In this document: positions 26,768 through 36,029 of the stretch, one piece after another
Layout of the letters: each line of letters opens with the position of its first letter
Position numbering within the stretch: position 1 is the first letter of the stretch
Assembly: GCA_963737745.1 (NCBI GenBank)
Contig: CAVTTR010000002.1
Span: 62,001-126,000 of the forward strand
Source: Bog-473 sp963737745
Lineage (GTDB): Bacteria > Actinomycetota > Acidimicrobiia > Acidimicrobiales > RAAP-2
Direction of reading: 5' to 3'
DNA length: 64,000 nucleotides
Notes under the pieces: generated by a model
Database searches by the model: none
The model's input: the letters and a program-made list of their open reading frames with translations, nothing else
What the model was told of the DNA's origin: nothing
Program-made: the position numbers and the translations under genes

Positions 26768-28330
26768 TCATGCACCTCGTATGTCCAGTGTCTGCGATGT
26801 ACGTCGGCGACGCGGGATCAGATACTGGCTGATCGACGAAGAATGTCGCACGCTTTTCGATATCGACTGGATCGGCACAACGACGCTGGCGGCAATGACG
26901 AGAGCGAAGAGTATGTCGTACAGAAGTCCTAGCGATGCCAGCTCGCCCGTGAGCTGACCCAGTCCGACCACTCCCAGAACACAGGCCGTGACTGAGAGGG
27001 TCGTGATCGCCTTGGACGTTCGGTCTCCCGCCGTGATGGCAAGGATAGGAATGGACCAGAGCAAGTACCAAGGCTGAACGGTTGGACCCAACAGCACGGC
27101 GGCCATGAGAGCAAGGCCCATGACTCGCGGCAGGCCCAGGTCGGGGAGCCGTTTCAGAGCCCAGATACTGATCGCAATGGCTATCGCCGGCCCCACAATG
27201 TGCGCCACGTCAAGGAAGGTGATGGCAGACACGTCGATGGCTGGAACAATCTTCGCAATAAGGTCCGCCGGCGTGATCCAGGTTGTCACAGTGTCTGACG
27301 CTCCCAACGTGTGCACCCATCCCCATCCCAGCCCGAAGAAAACCGAGAGCAGCTCAAGGGTGGCGCCTGCGATAGCACAGCCAACGGCAACCGAACGACA
27401 ACGTCGCCACGGCGATACGTGGCTACTGAATGTCCCGGCGATGGCAAACACACCAATGAGCCCGGGGACTTTCACGGCTCCCGCAAGTGCGCACATGATG
27501 ATCCCGGCGGTGAAGTGATTGCGAAGCGAGAGCGACAGGCCGGCCACCAAGAGGCCGATCATGAGAGCGTCATTATGTCCGGACGAAATGAGAAACAGCA
27601 ATACCAGTGGGTTGAGCACGCCGAGTGAAAACGCCATGGAGGGATCCCTGCCGTAGCTTCGGGCCAACGAAGGCACGAAGACTGCCATCAAAACTACGCC
27701 CAAGACCGATAGGAGACGCAGGGTCACTATCGACAGAAGTGCCTGATGGCCAGTGATTCGCACGATATCGCCGTCGATTCCGTCGAAAAAGGGTCCGTAA
27801 GGGGAGGGAGTATTGATCCAGAACCCCTGCGCCAGGGTAGAGAATGGCGACGCGCCCAACACGCCTGGTCCGTAGAGGTAGGGATTGATGTGGTGGCTGA
27901 CCATTTCACCCTGGGCGGCGTAGCTGTAGATGTCATCGCTGAACATTGGCGGCGCGATTAGGAAGGGCACTGTCCACGCTGCGAGGATGATGGCTAACCC
28001 CCCCGGCCGGGCGGGATCCTGCATCAGGCGGCGATGGATAAGGAGCCATGAGCGGCAGAGCAACACTATGCCGGCAAACCCACCGGCGAGCTCGAGCAGA
28101 AGCATCAAGCCACTGGCTGTACCGATCCCTACGGGGTCGTTCGAGGCGGGTACACCGAAATACCACGCCCCCGGTACTTTGAAGGCGAAGGGGGAGCCAG
28201 GGAGAGATCCTGCCGCACTCATAAGCGTCGCACCGAGTAGGCCCGTAGCCGCAGCTCGCCCATACCGTGGGATCATCCCGACGAGGTAAATCCGGAACGC
28301 CCCCGTGCGCTTACGGCTCAAGCAAGACAT
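26768..28330 (-). CDS. MptB-like polyprenol-phosphomannose-dependent alpha-1,6-mannosyltransferase (GT-C)
   Basis: About 520 residues with roughly 12 membrane segments. The first-loop acidic motif APPMFSDDIYSYAAQGEM, followed by NPYLYGP and NTPSPYGPFF, is the MptA/MptB signature; the late QPWYLLWSIP is also typical. Such enzymes extend the alpha-1,6-mannan core of lipomannan from polyprenol-phosphate mannose at the outer face of the membrane. ATG 28330 is chosen; TTG 28342 and ATG 28276 are alternatives. With the PimA-like GT4 and the GT87 fragment it suggests a mannolipid locus. The three-part operator motif lies about 250 bases upstream. Confidence 0.85.
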   Translation of the reverse strand: MSCLSRKRTGAFRIYLVGMIPRYGRAAATGLLGATLMSAAGSLPGSPFAFKVPGAWYFGVPASNDPVGIGTASGLMLLLELAGGFAGIVLLCRSWLLIHRRLMQDPARPGGLAIILAAWTVPFLIAPPMFSDDIYSYAAQGEMVSHHINPYLYGPGVLGASPFSTLAQGFWINTPSPYGPFFDGIDGDIVRITGHQALLSIVTLRLLSVLGVVLMAVFVPSLARSYGRDPSMAFSLGVLNPLVLLFLISSGHNDALMIGLLVAGLSLSLRNHFTAGIIMCALAGAVKVPGLIGVFAIAGTFSSHVSPWRRCRSVAVGCAIAGATLELLSVFFGLGWGWVHTLGASDTVTTWITPADLIAKIVPAIDVSAITFLDVAHIVGPAIAIAISIWALKRLPDLGLPRVMGLALMAAVLLGPTVQPWYLLWSIPILAITAGDRTSKAITTLSVTACVLGVVGLGQLTGELASLGLLYDILFALVIAASVVVPIQSISKSVRHSSSISQYLIPRRRRTSQTLDIRGA

Positions 28331-28342
28331 CCGGCGAGCCAA

Positions 28343-28758
28343 ACACGTGACTTGTCACCCCATTTGTGACTGCCGTAACATTGTCGTTGGGACGAGCCCG
28401 ATAATGTGACGCCACACTCGGGCTCGCAGACCCATCTCGTATGACTAGATTCAGGCGCTGACCAAAGTCCATTCGTCAAGAAGCGGTTCAGCACCAACTT
28501 GCGAACTGCGACGTGCCCGACAGATTGAGTTCGACCACACACTCGACGCTACGGAAGAGGGGCGGGCCGAACAACAGCTCCTGGGATGAAATCGAACTGC
28601 GGAGTTCATCCTTTGGGATGAACCGCCAGCGAGCGACAGCCGCGTCGTGTCGATCGTCGATTCAACGAACTTGCAGACCGCGAAGGCATTCAGCCCGGCC
28701 GCCAATCCACTCGTGATGATCTATTTCGTCTACCGTCGGTATGGGCGGACCAATCCGC
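28343..28758. promoter_or_regulatory. Intergenic region upstream of the MptB-like gene
   Basis: About 415 bases without a supported gene. It carries operator-like site 4 (28584-28621). The open frames across it have no recognisable protein. Confidence 0.35.
28583..28621. promoter_or_regulatory. Operator-like site 4: GGATGA-N16-TCATCC-N4-GGATGA
   Basis: GGATGA at 28584-28589, TCATCC at 28606-28611 and GGATGA at 28616-28621. Spacers are identical to site 1 (16 and 4 bases). The spacer sequences differ from site 1 except for a CGGAG block, so the spacing rather than a copied element is conserved. Confidence 0.65.
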
Positions 28759-28989
28759 TCAACTCTTCGTCCCGCTCGTACCACGTCGGCTCCCTCGAAA
28801 CGCGCTGGCTAGAAGAAAGACCACCGTCGTCACGGGAAGCAGGATTACGGCAATTCCGTGGTGATGACGTAGCAGCAATGCCAGGCAGACGATCAGGATG
28901 ACGGCGATGAGAATCTCCGGCGTATCGCCGACGAGAAAGTCCCACCAAAACAGACCGAAGGCTCGGACGGCGCGAGAAAGCGATCTCAT
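28759..28989 (-). CDS. Small membrane protein cotranscribed with the COG4280-like gene
   Basis: 76 residues: a basic N-terminus (MRSLSRAVRAFG), an amphipathic segment, then two hydrophobic stretches (ILIAVILIVCLALLL; GIAVILLPVTTVVFLLASA) and a basic tail. Its ATG overlaps the stop of the upstream gene by four bases (ATGA-type), supporting translation as a second cistron. No family is recognised. It may be a partner subunit of the COG4280-like protein. Confidence 0.6.
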   Translation of the reverse strand: MRSLSRAVRAFGLFWWDFLVGDTPEILIAVILIVCLALLLRHHHGIAVILLPVTTVVFLLASAFRGSRRGTSGTKS

Positions 28990-29774
28990 TCTTCGATAGG
29001 AGCTGCGACCTTGGTCGAATAATGGCTACCAACCGGTTGCATGGAGCGGAGCCAGGCAATCGAACCTATCGTGACCAGGAAAAACACCCCTATCAAGCCA
29101 ATGATTGCTGCGTCGCTGCCCGGCCAGTGGGCACCCGCTCCCTCGCCTACCCAAAAGAGCCCGAAGCTCGTGAGCATGATCCCCACGGCAAGCTTGATCG
29201 TGTTCTCGGGCACTTGTGAAAGTTGCTTGGCCACTAAAGCACCGATGGCAGCAACCATGAGGACCGCAGCTCCTGCCGCAGCGGCAGCGATCCCCAGCCG
29301 GTGATCGCTGGCCCCTAGGCTGACGACGATTAGGACGACTTCCATACCTTCCAGGAACACTCCTTTGAAGGCGACACCGAATCCCACGGCGTCACGCCTT
29401 TTGGGCACTGACGAACTCGACGTTGGCGCGGTGAGGCTTGCCGACGTGGTGGCGAAGATGGCATCTTCGTCGTGGAGTGCCTTGTGTCCACTTGCCCTGA
29501 GGATCGACTTGCGGAGCCACGAAAGCCCGAGCACCAGCAAGAGGGCGCCGACGATCACCCTGAGTGCGTTGATCGGCACGTAGTGGATAAGCGGAACTCC
29601 GACGACGAGGACAATGAAGGCAAGAACGGCTGCTGCTGCTGCTGCCCCCTCAAGGGATGAACGCCAGCTGCGGGTCACGCCGGCAGCCACCACAATCGTA
29701 AGGGCTTCGACCATCTCCACCGTACTGGCACCGAAGACGGCCAGTATCAGGACAATGGTCGAGGACGTGCTCAT
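28986..29774 (-). CDS. COG4280-like multi-pass membrane protein
   Basis: 262 residues with about seven membrane segments. STVEMVEALTIVVAAGVTRSWRSSL near the N-terminus and FKGVFLEGMEVVLIVVSLGA in the middle repeat an E-x-x-E(A/V) pattern in membrane helices, recalling REGLE-like motifs of metal-permease families. I match it by memory to COG4280, which has no established function. Its stop overlaps the start of the 76-residue membrane protein. Confidence 0.7.
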   Translation of the reverse strand: MSTSSTIVLILAVFGASTVEMVEALTIVVAAGVTRSWRSSLEGAAAAAAVLAFIVLVVGVPLIHYVPINALRVIVGALLLVLGLSWLRKSILRASGHKALHDEDAIFATTSASLTAPTSSSSVPKRRDAVGFGVAFKGVFLEGMEVVLIVVSLGASDHRLGIAAAAAGAAVLMVAAIGALVAKQLSQVPENTIKLAVGIMLTSFGLFWVGEGAGAHWPGSDAAIIGLIGVFFLVTIGSIAWLRSMQPVGSHYSTKVAAPIEE

Positions 29775-30358
29775 AGAGGCATTCCTTTGGTCACGAAGTA
29801 ACGGCCAAAATTCGCAAATCAGCTACCTCCTCTGCATCGGTCATCGAAAGCACGTCGAGGACGATGCACCTGCCGGCAACACCTGAAGTCGTTGGCGGAG
29901 GATCCATTCGTCAGAGACTTCAGGCACCACACCGCTATGTCGGATTTTAGTACCTTCACGACTCCCGTGCCGCAAGGAAGTCGAAATGCTTAGTCTTTCG
30001 ATCCGCATCGTCGACGACGAGGTGCGGATCGCCCTTCATTCGCAACGATCCATCATCACGTTACGATACATACCATGGCAATCGCTGCAACGAAGAGCAG
30101 GTCTAAAGCGATCACGATGAGATCGAGCGGAATTCCGTCGAGCCCGTGTACTTTGTTAGACCATGGACTGCCCTCACTAGCGCCATCTTCGGCATGTCTT
30201 CGGAGAAGAAGTCGTCGAATTCTGATACAACGAACGTAACTAAGGAGCTTTCATTCGGCATCCAACTTTAGACGCAAATTGGCAATCTGATTTCGTCCAA
30301 AAGTATGGATTGGGCGTCCATGTAGGAGAATGAGTTCATCAGGAGAGGTTCGTTTCGA
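29775..30358. other. Intergenic region without recognised gene
   Basis: About 580 bases between two leftward genes. No open frame resembles a protein, and I see no tRNA or clear hairpin. It probably contains the promoter of the COG4280-like gene. Confidence 0.3.
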
Positions 30359-31669
30359 TCAGATAAGAACAGGTGCTTTGCAGCCGCGCAAGGTAGCTGT
30401 AACTTGCCAACCATCGACGGCTCGACGTCCCGCAACCAGCGTCCCATCGAAGGCCGCAGCCCGTTCTGCCATCCCGAGAATTCCGTGTCCGCCCCCGGGT
30501 CGATCTTGTTCGGCTGACACGGAAAGCGACTGTTGCTGCCCGTCGTCCGTGACGCGAACGGTAACATCCGGCTCGCAGAACGACAACGAAATCACTACTG
30601 ATTGTACGGCTACGGCATGTTTAAGGGTGTTGGTCAATGCTTCCTGAATGATTCGGTAGACGGTGAGCTCGGCGGCCTCGGAGAGGGCGAACGGCACCCC
30701 GATGCGGTCGAGCGTAACGGCCAGTCCTGTGGAACTCACCCTCTTCGTTAGGGCCTCAAGTTCGGACAGTCCCGGCTGCGGTGCGAGACTTTCCTGGACT
30801 ACGTCCCCGTTTCCTTCAACTCCTTCTTCTTTTTCCTCCCCTTGGCGAAGGAGACCCAAGAGTCGTCGCATGTCCCGAAGCGCCTGACGGCCCGTTCCGG
30901 ACACTTCAATCATTGCTTCGGTGGCACCGGCCTGGTCGGTGCGTTGTGCCACAGCGGCGGCATCGGCCAATGTCACCATGACTTGAATGTTGTGCGAGAC
31001 CACGTCGTGCATCTCTCGGGCAATTCGCGCTCGTTCATCCGCCGCGGCGAGAACCGTCTGTTGATCCCGCTCAATTTCGAGTCGATGTGCGCGCTCAGCC
31101 AGCCAGCTCATCTGGCTGCGCAGCTCGCGCACGACCACACCTGCCAGGAGGGCGGCAGCGGCCATTCCAGTGAGGAAGGTCAGTGACTTGAAGTAGTTCC
31201 CGACTGGTATCCAACGAGCCGTGGCCAGGACCACTCCGATTTCGATGCTCAGCCCCGCAACGACAACGACGATCCAATCAGACTCGGCGCTTACTGTGTA
31301 CAGCGCGACCAAAAGGGCCGAATCTGCGACCATCGGCCCGGTCGTCGTCCACTGAACAATGGCGAACGCGGAAATGACTAAAAACACAACGAGGGGGGCA
31401 CGGCGTCGAAAAATCAAAGGTAACGTCAATCCCGCTGCTAACAGCAGATCACCGGCAGATAGCTTCGAAAACGCAAACCATCCCGAGCACAGAATGAATA
31501 GGGCGGCGGCCAGCGTGGTATCAACTACAAGCGCAAAGCGCTGATCCCAATCGCGCAACTTCACCCATACGCGCCACGCGCCGTCGATCGGTTGCGGGAT
31601 CTCAGTCTGATTCGCCGCTACGTCCTGGTTTGTCCACCTTGGGCGCACACGGTCGACACTTTTGAACAT
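30359..31669 (-). CDS. Two-component sensor histidine kinase (HisKA_3 family)
   Basis: 436 residues. Five to six membrane segments occupy about residues 45-175. A coiled segment (SQMSWLAERAHRLEIERDQQ) leads into the dimerisation/phosphorylation motif RIAREMHDVVSHN, with the phospho-acceptor His. The HATPase domain follows: VYRIIQEALTNTLKHA (N-box), VRVTDDG (G1) and GHGILGMAERAAAF (G2). This is the NarL-partner class with a multi-helix membrane sensor and no extracellular domain, as in envelope-stress (DesK/LiaS-like) kinases. The response regulator at 24641 is the likely partner. A 9-bp-arm palindrome lies 60 bases upstream. Confidence 0.9.
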   Translation of the reverse strand: MFKSVDRVRPRWTNQDVAANQTEIPQPIDGAWRVWVKLRDWDQRFALVVDTTLAAALFILCSGWFAFSKLSAGDLLLAAGLTLPLIFRRRAPLVVFLVISAFAIVQWTTTGPMVADSALLVALYTVSAESDWIVVVVAGLSIEIGVVLATARWIPVGNYFKSLTFLTGMAAAALLAGVVVRELRSQMSWLAERAHRLEIERDQQTVLAAADERARIAREMHDVVSHNIQVMVTLADAAAVAQRTDQAGATEAMIEVSGTGRQALRDMRRLLGLLRQGEEKEEGVEGNGDVVQESLAPQPGLSELEALTKRVSSTGLAVTLDRIGVPFALSEAAELTVYRIIQEALTNTLKHAVAVQSVVISLSFCEPDVTVRVTDDGQQQSLSVSAEQDRPGGGHGILGMAERAAAFDGTLVAGRRAVDGWQVTATLRGCKAPVLI

Positions 31670-32364
31670 GGGCCGTCTCCACTTTCAAAGTCGTCTTCTA
31701 TGTTACTTCAGCGAACCTTGGCTATTTGTGGTCCAAAAACAACCGATTTGGACCATCCGACAAGACTGCCCCAAATGGTGCCGAGTGTCCCGGCGGACGG
31801 GTCTATCCTGACGGGACTTTTTTCCGCCGTTCGCAGACACCCGCTAACCCAGTTGACATTCTCCGGGAAGGTTCATCATCCGGCGGGGGTCGCGTCGAAG
31901 TGATCCGACCCCGTCGACTCCCTGCCCCGTGGCAGAGCGAGAGATCATCCGTTCCAACACCACACTCCTATTGCCACGGCCGGCGCAATTTCGCGCGGAA
32001 CGCCATCCCGACGGCACCCAAAGTGTTAATCCAAGCCTCAAACCGTGCACTTCATTGTCCGCCTGAGTGGGTAGACCGCCAAGGTGGCTAACCCCAAGAA
32101 CCTGCTCGTGCTGATACCACCTCATGGCACATCGCAATCCGGTGGGAACCCGATCAAGTGCATGTCCGAGGGCATTGTTTACTCTCCGAATGCTTCGGGC
32201 CGAGGCTCTTCTATTGCGCTCTCCTATCGACTCTGACCCAAGTCGAAAAAGTCGTCCGGATCAGGTGGCACGAAGTCCGGAGAACGGCGTCGAAACCACG
32301 GCCGTGACCGGTCATCGTAGGCGCCTATGGGGGGCGAATGGTACCTGCGGGTTGACTTCGGCGT
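31670..32364. other. Intergenic region upstream of the histidine kinase
   Basis: About 700 bases with no convincing gene on either strand. It holds the histidine-kinase promoter region (31729-31755 palindrome); the remainder shows nothing I can assign. Confidence 0.3.
31729..31755. promoter_or_regulatory. Perfect inverted repeat upstream of histidine kinase
   Basis: TGGTCCAAA (31729-31737) and TTTGGACCA (31747-31755) are perfect 9-bp arms around 9 bases, starting 60 bases upstream of the kinase start. This is the geometry of a dimeric repressor operator. A shorter GTCCAAA/TTTGGAC palindrome occurs at 26732-26746. Confidence 0.5.
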
Positions 32365-33291
32365 TCACTTCCGATTTCTCAGATGTCGCGGCGCAGTTCG
32401 GCGAGATGAGTCCTTGTTCGCCGTCGATCGGCAGTCAGAGCCGCACAAGATCGCTTCGAAGTCGGTAGCGCCATATTCGAATAGTTGTCTGACCTGACCG
32501 GCGACGGATCCTTCATTTCCCACGACCGCTACGTCGGCGGGGTCTTTGGCGCCCTCTCGATCGAGAACCGCTCGATAGGCTGGAAGTTGGCCGTAACCCT
32601 TCAGTTGGACGCCAGCTTTCATGCGGCCGTCCGCCTCGTCATCGGTAACGCAGCAGGGGAGGGCTACGACCACCCTAGGCGGCGGCCGACCGGCCTCCAT
32701 TGCCGCCTTGGTGATTGCGGGCACAATATGGTCTCTTACGGTAAGCGGTCCTGTGCACCATGTGATTGTTCCGTCTGCTCTTGCCCCCGCCAACCGCAGT
32801 AGGGCAGGTTGCAGCGCGGCTAGGTAGACCGGGCACGGTTCAGCTCCCGGAATGGCGTGGCTGCTTCTGCCTGTCAAAGTCTCCCCCTTGAACTCGACCG
32901 TTCCCTCATGTAGTAGCGGCATAAGTATCGAGAGGTATTCGCTCATATGGCGTGCTGGCCGTTCGTAAGACAAACCATGGGCGCCCTCGATGGTACGAGC
33001 GTGGGATAGACCAATGCCGAGGCGGAGTCGACCACCTGTGGCGGCGTTGGTGGTCAACGCTTGGGTGGCGAGCGCAATGGGATGACGCGGATAGGTCGGG
33101 ACTACCGAGGTGCCGAGTTCAATGTTTTCGATCTCACGTCCGATCACGGCCAAGGCGGTCAGAGCATCGAAGCTGGAACTTTGTGGCAACCAACCCGTGT
33201 CAAATCCCTCACTTGCTATTGCGCCGAAATCCTCCACTAATTGGTCAATAGAGCCATGCTCGACGCTGGGAAAGAATATCCCGATCTGCAT
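32365..33291 (-). CDS. LLM class flavin-dependent oxidoreductase (probably F420), C-terminal frameshift
   Basis: A luciferase-like monooxygenase-family TIM barrel, about 308 residues. GIFFPSVEHGSIDQLVEDF, LGTSVVPTYPRHPIALATQALT and GRLRLGIGLSHARTIEGAHG are typical of actinobacterial F420-dependent members. The last 25 residues are unlike the family. In the neighbouring frame RTHLAELRRDI ends at a stop at 32379, the expected C-terminus, so a small indel near 32415-32450 is likely. It is divergent from the acyl-CoA synthetase gene, 144 bases away. Confidence 0.8.
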   Translation of the reverse strand: MQIGIFFPSVEHGSIDQLVEDFGAIASEGFDTGWLPQSSSFDALTALAVIGREIENIELGTSVVPTYPRHPIALATQALTTNAATGGRLRLGIGLSHARTIEGAHGLSYERPARHMSEYLSILMPLLHEGTVEFKGETLTGRSSHAIPGAEPCPVYLAALQPALLRLAGARADGTITWCTGPLTVRDHIVPAITKAAMEAGRPPPRVVVALPCCVTDDEADGRMKAGVQLKGYGQLPAYRAVLDREGAKDPADVAVVGNEGSVAGQVRQLFEYGATDFEAILCGSDCRSTANKDSSRRTAPRHLRNRK

Positions 33292-33435
33292 TCGGGGAGC
33301 CTCTCTGCTGGTTCAGGTCGTGGGCTCGACCACCTGTCCGATGGCCAAATCGTAGCCGACGAATTGGACTGCGTCCGAGGTGTAAGCATCGGCCTAAGGT
33401 GCCTGGCACGAGGTTTGATCGTGAGAGGTGCGACC

Positions 33436-35097
33436 ATGTCCAACTCCGAAATCCATGTTACTGCCTTGCTGCGATATCCTTCACGCGTGGTTCATGTTGG
33501 CGAGCCAATCGATCACCCTTCGCTGCCCAAAGCTATTCGAAGCGCGACCAGTGAATTTGGGGATAGAGACTTTATAGTTATGCCCGATCGGCGGATGACA
33601 TTCGCCGAAGCCGACCTTGCCTCCCAGCGGATGGCGAAGCGAATGCTCGCTTCAGGGGTGGGCAAAGGAACTCGAGTTGGTCTATTTTTCACGTACGGTC
33701 CCGAATTCGTGGTGACTTGGTTGGCCGCAACGCGGATTGGTGCCTTGGCCATGCCATTGAGCACCACATGTCGTCCTAGCGAGCTTCACAGGTTGCTTCG
33801 CTTCGGGGACGTAGACACCCTGATCGCTCCCTTTAACCTCTTAGGCCGTGATGTCCCCTCCTATCTCGAGAGTGCCATTTCCGGACTTGGCGAATCGGTC
33901 CGCCAACCGTTCTTCCTCGCCGAGTTGCCTTACCTCCGGTCCGTGTGGCTCGTCGATCGAAGGGGGGAGAGACAATCGACCGTTCCCAAGTGGGCCCTAT
34001 CTATAGATGCCGCCGGAGAGACGGACATCGCGATCTCCGACGACGTTCTGGTGGCTCTGGAGTCCGAGGTTCTCTCTGCTGATCTGGCTGTTGTCGTCTA
34101 CACGTCGGGTTCGAGCGGCGAGCCCAAAGGAGTCGTGCACACCCATGGGGCGGTTCTGCGGGACACTGCAGAGATGGCCAGGCTGCAACGGGAAACAGCC
34201 GAGAGGGACGGCTTTGAGCCCCGTCCCTTTTGCGCTTTTCCGTTCTTTTGGGTCGGGGGCATCCTCTGCCTGGCAGCTGCCATCCAGGGCGGCTTTCCGC
34301 TGCTATGTCTGGAGCGGTTCTCGCCAGAGCAGGCTCTCGATTTGATCGAGCGGGAACGAGGAACGTCCGTCCTTGGCTGGCCGACATTGGTCTCGGCGAT
34401 GAGGGGTCATCACAGCTTCGCCCGGCGCAATCTGGAAACTGCGCCCGCTCTCGTTTCGGCGCCTGCCGATCTGGCATTGGTCGGTGCCGTCGTCCCTGGC
34501 ATTCCGTTTCATCGCGGGATGAGCGAGACAATGGGCCAACATCAGCTGGTTGAGGAGAGGGCCGTCGACCCTGATTCAGGCAGAGAGGTCGACGACATGG
34601 AAGAGGGAGAGCTTGTCGTCCGTGGTCCGGGCCTCATGGTCGGCTACTACAAAAAGGAACACCACGAGGTGTTCGACGCCAATGGTTGGTTTCATACGGG
34701 CGATCGTGTATTTATGCGCGATGGTCGCGCAAGCTTTGTCGGCAGATATACGGAGATGATTAAGTCTCAGGGGGCAAACGTGTCTCCGAGGGAGGTGGAG
34801 CTGGCTCTCGAGGAGTTCCCTGAGGTCCTGCACGCATTCGTCGTAGGTCTTCCTAGTCACGAACGGGGCGAAGAGGTGGCAGCCGTACTCGTACCTAGCG
34901 ATGGGCTTGTGATTGAGACCAAGGAACTCCTCCAACGGGCGCGTCAAGTGCTGTCGTCTTACAAGGTTCCGACTCGAGTCGAAGTGTGGCCCAAGGAAGA
35001 TGTTCCCTGGCTGCCCTCCAACAAGCCAGACAAGCTCGCCATCCGACGTGCACTTGATACGGTCCCCGGCGATTTGGGACAAGTTCCGACCGTATAA
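33436..35097 (+). CDS. AMP-dependent acyl-CoA synthetase/ligase (FadD-like)
   Basis: A 553-residue adenylate-forming enzyme. The P-loop-like A3 motif is YTSGSSGEPKGVVHTHG, the A5/A7 region GWFHTGD, the hinge/A8 SFVGRYTEMIKSQGANVSPREVE, and the A10 catalytic lysine lies in PSNKPDKLAIR. It activates a carboxylic acid to its CoA thioester. ATG 33436 has GAGAGG upstream; the longer frame from 33241 is not favoured. The substrate is unknown; the context (LLM enzymes, amidase, acyl-CoA dehydrogenases) suggests a fatty, cyclic or aromatic acid. Confidence 0.9.
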   Translation: MSNSEIHVTALLRYPSRVVHVGEPIDHPSLPKAIRSATSEFGDRDFIVMPDRRMTFAEADLASQRMAKRMLASGVGKGTRVGLFFTYGPEFVVTWLAATRIGALAMPLSTTCRPSELHRLLRFGDVDTLIAPFNLLGRDVPSYLESAISGLGESVRQPFFLAELPYLRSVWLVDRRGERQSTVPKWALSIDAAGETDIAISDDVLVALESEVLSADLAVVVYTSGSSGEPKGVVHTHGAVLRDTAEMARLQRETAERDGFEPRPFCAFPFFWVGGILCLAAAIQGGFPLLCLERFSPEQALDLIERERGTSVLGWPTLVSAMRGHHSFARRNLETAPALVSAPADLALVGAVVPGIPFHRGMSETMGQHQLVEERAVDPDSGREVDDMEEGELVVRGPGLMVGYYKKEHHEVFDANGWFHTGDRVFMRDGRASFVGRYTEMIKSQGANVSPREVELALEEFPEVLHAFVVGLPSHERGEEVAAVLVPSDGLVIETKELLQRARQVLSSYKVPTRVEVWPKEDVPWLPSNKPDKLAIRRALDTVPGDLGQVPTV

Positions 35098-35291
35098 ACA
35101 CTCATTGAGAGATCGCGCCAGCAGGCCGTCCAGCGGGTGAGGGTGGGGGGCTTGTCGTTGCGTTGGTAATGGACCCGCACCTACCGCCAGCGCCCACCTC
35201 CGGCGATCTGATCGTATTGGTGCGAACATTTCCCGGCCTATGGGGACAGTCTTCGCCTCGTGGCGCCGTGGCGTGGCGCACCTGATAAATG

Positions 35292-36029
35292 TCAGATGGA
35301 GTCTGACTCATTCAGGTATTCCTGCCAAGTCTGGTGGCCCTCGGCGTGGAGGGGGCAGGTGTTGAGCCCCTCTCGGAATGCTCTGGCGGCACGTCCCGGC
35401 AGAGGAAGAGAGACAAACCGACGAGGTCGATGCCAGCGGAGACGCCATGCTTCGGCCATTCTGGACAGTGGCAGAACCTCTGGGCCTCCGAAATCGACGG
35501 CGCGGCCGGCAGGTGATCCATCCAGAAGGTCAACCAGCCGCGCCGCCACTTCCCTGGCGGCAACCGGTTGAAGGAGAAATCCCGACGGGATTGGCGCGAG
35601 CGGCGATCGCTGCAAAACCCGCAACAGCCTGGCGGCCAGCTCGTGAAACTGGGTCGCCCGCAGGATCGTGGACGCCACCGGCGAGTCGGCGATCAGATCC
35701 TCACAGCGTAACTTCTGGCGGTAGTAGCCAAACGGAATGTTGTCGATCCCGACGATCGACACGTACAAGAGATGCCCGGTCTCTGGTGGCATGAACTCCA
35801 AAAGGGTCCGAGTCTGCACAACGTCGTTGCGGCCGGAGGCGGCATGAATGACCGAATCGACTCCCTGCATTGCGGCCGCCACCCCCACGCCCGTCTTGAG
35901 ATCACCCAGGTGTGTCCCTCGATTAAGGCTCCGTGAGAGCACCCTGACGTCGTGCCCCCGAACCTTTAGCTGACTCACCACGTGGCGGCCAAGGGTGCCT
36001 GAGCCGCCGGTCACCAAAACGATTGCCAT
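35292..36029 (-). CDS. NAD(P)-binding NmrA-like atypical SDR
   Basis: 245 residues. The N-terminal Rossmann motif VTGGSGTLGRHVV, then VRVLSRS (NADP-type basic residue) and DSVIHAASG. The catalytic Tyr-Lys pair may be in YYRQKLRCE. The C-terminal half resembles atypical SDRs that bind but need not turn over a sugar or quinone substrate. No clear ribosome site precedes ATG 36029. It converges with the acyl-CoA synthetase gene. Confidence 0.8.
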   Translation of the reverse strand: MAIVLVTGGSGTLGRHVVSQLKVRGHDVRVLSRSLNRGTHLGDLKTGVGVAAAMQGVDSVIHAASGRNDVVQTRTLLEFMPPETGHLLYVSIVGIDNIPFGYYRQKLRCEDLIADSPVASTILRATQFHELAARLLRVLQRSPLAPIPSGFLLQPVAAREVAARLVDLLDGSPAGRAVDFGGPEVLPLSRMAEAWRLRWHRPRRFVSLPLPGRAARAFREGLNTCPLHAEGHQTWQEYLNESDSI

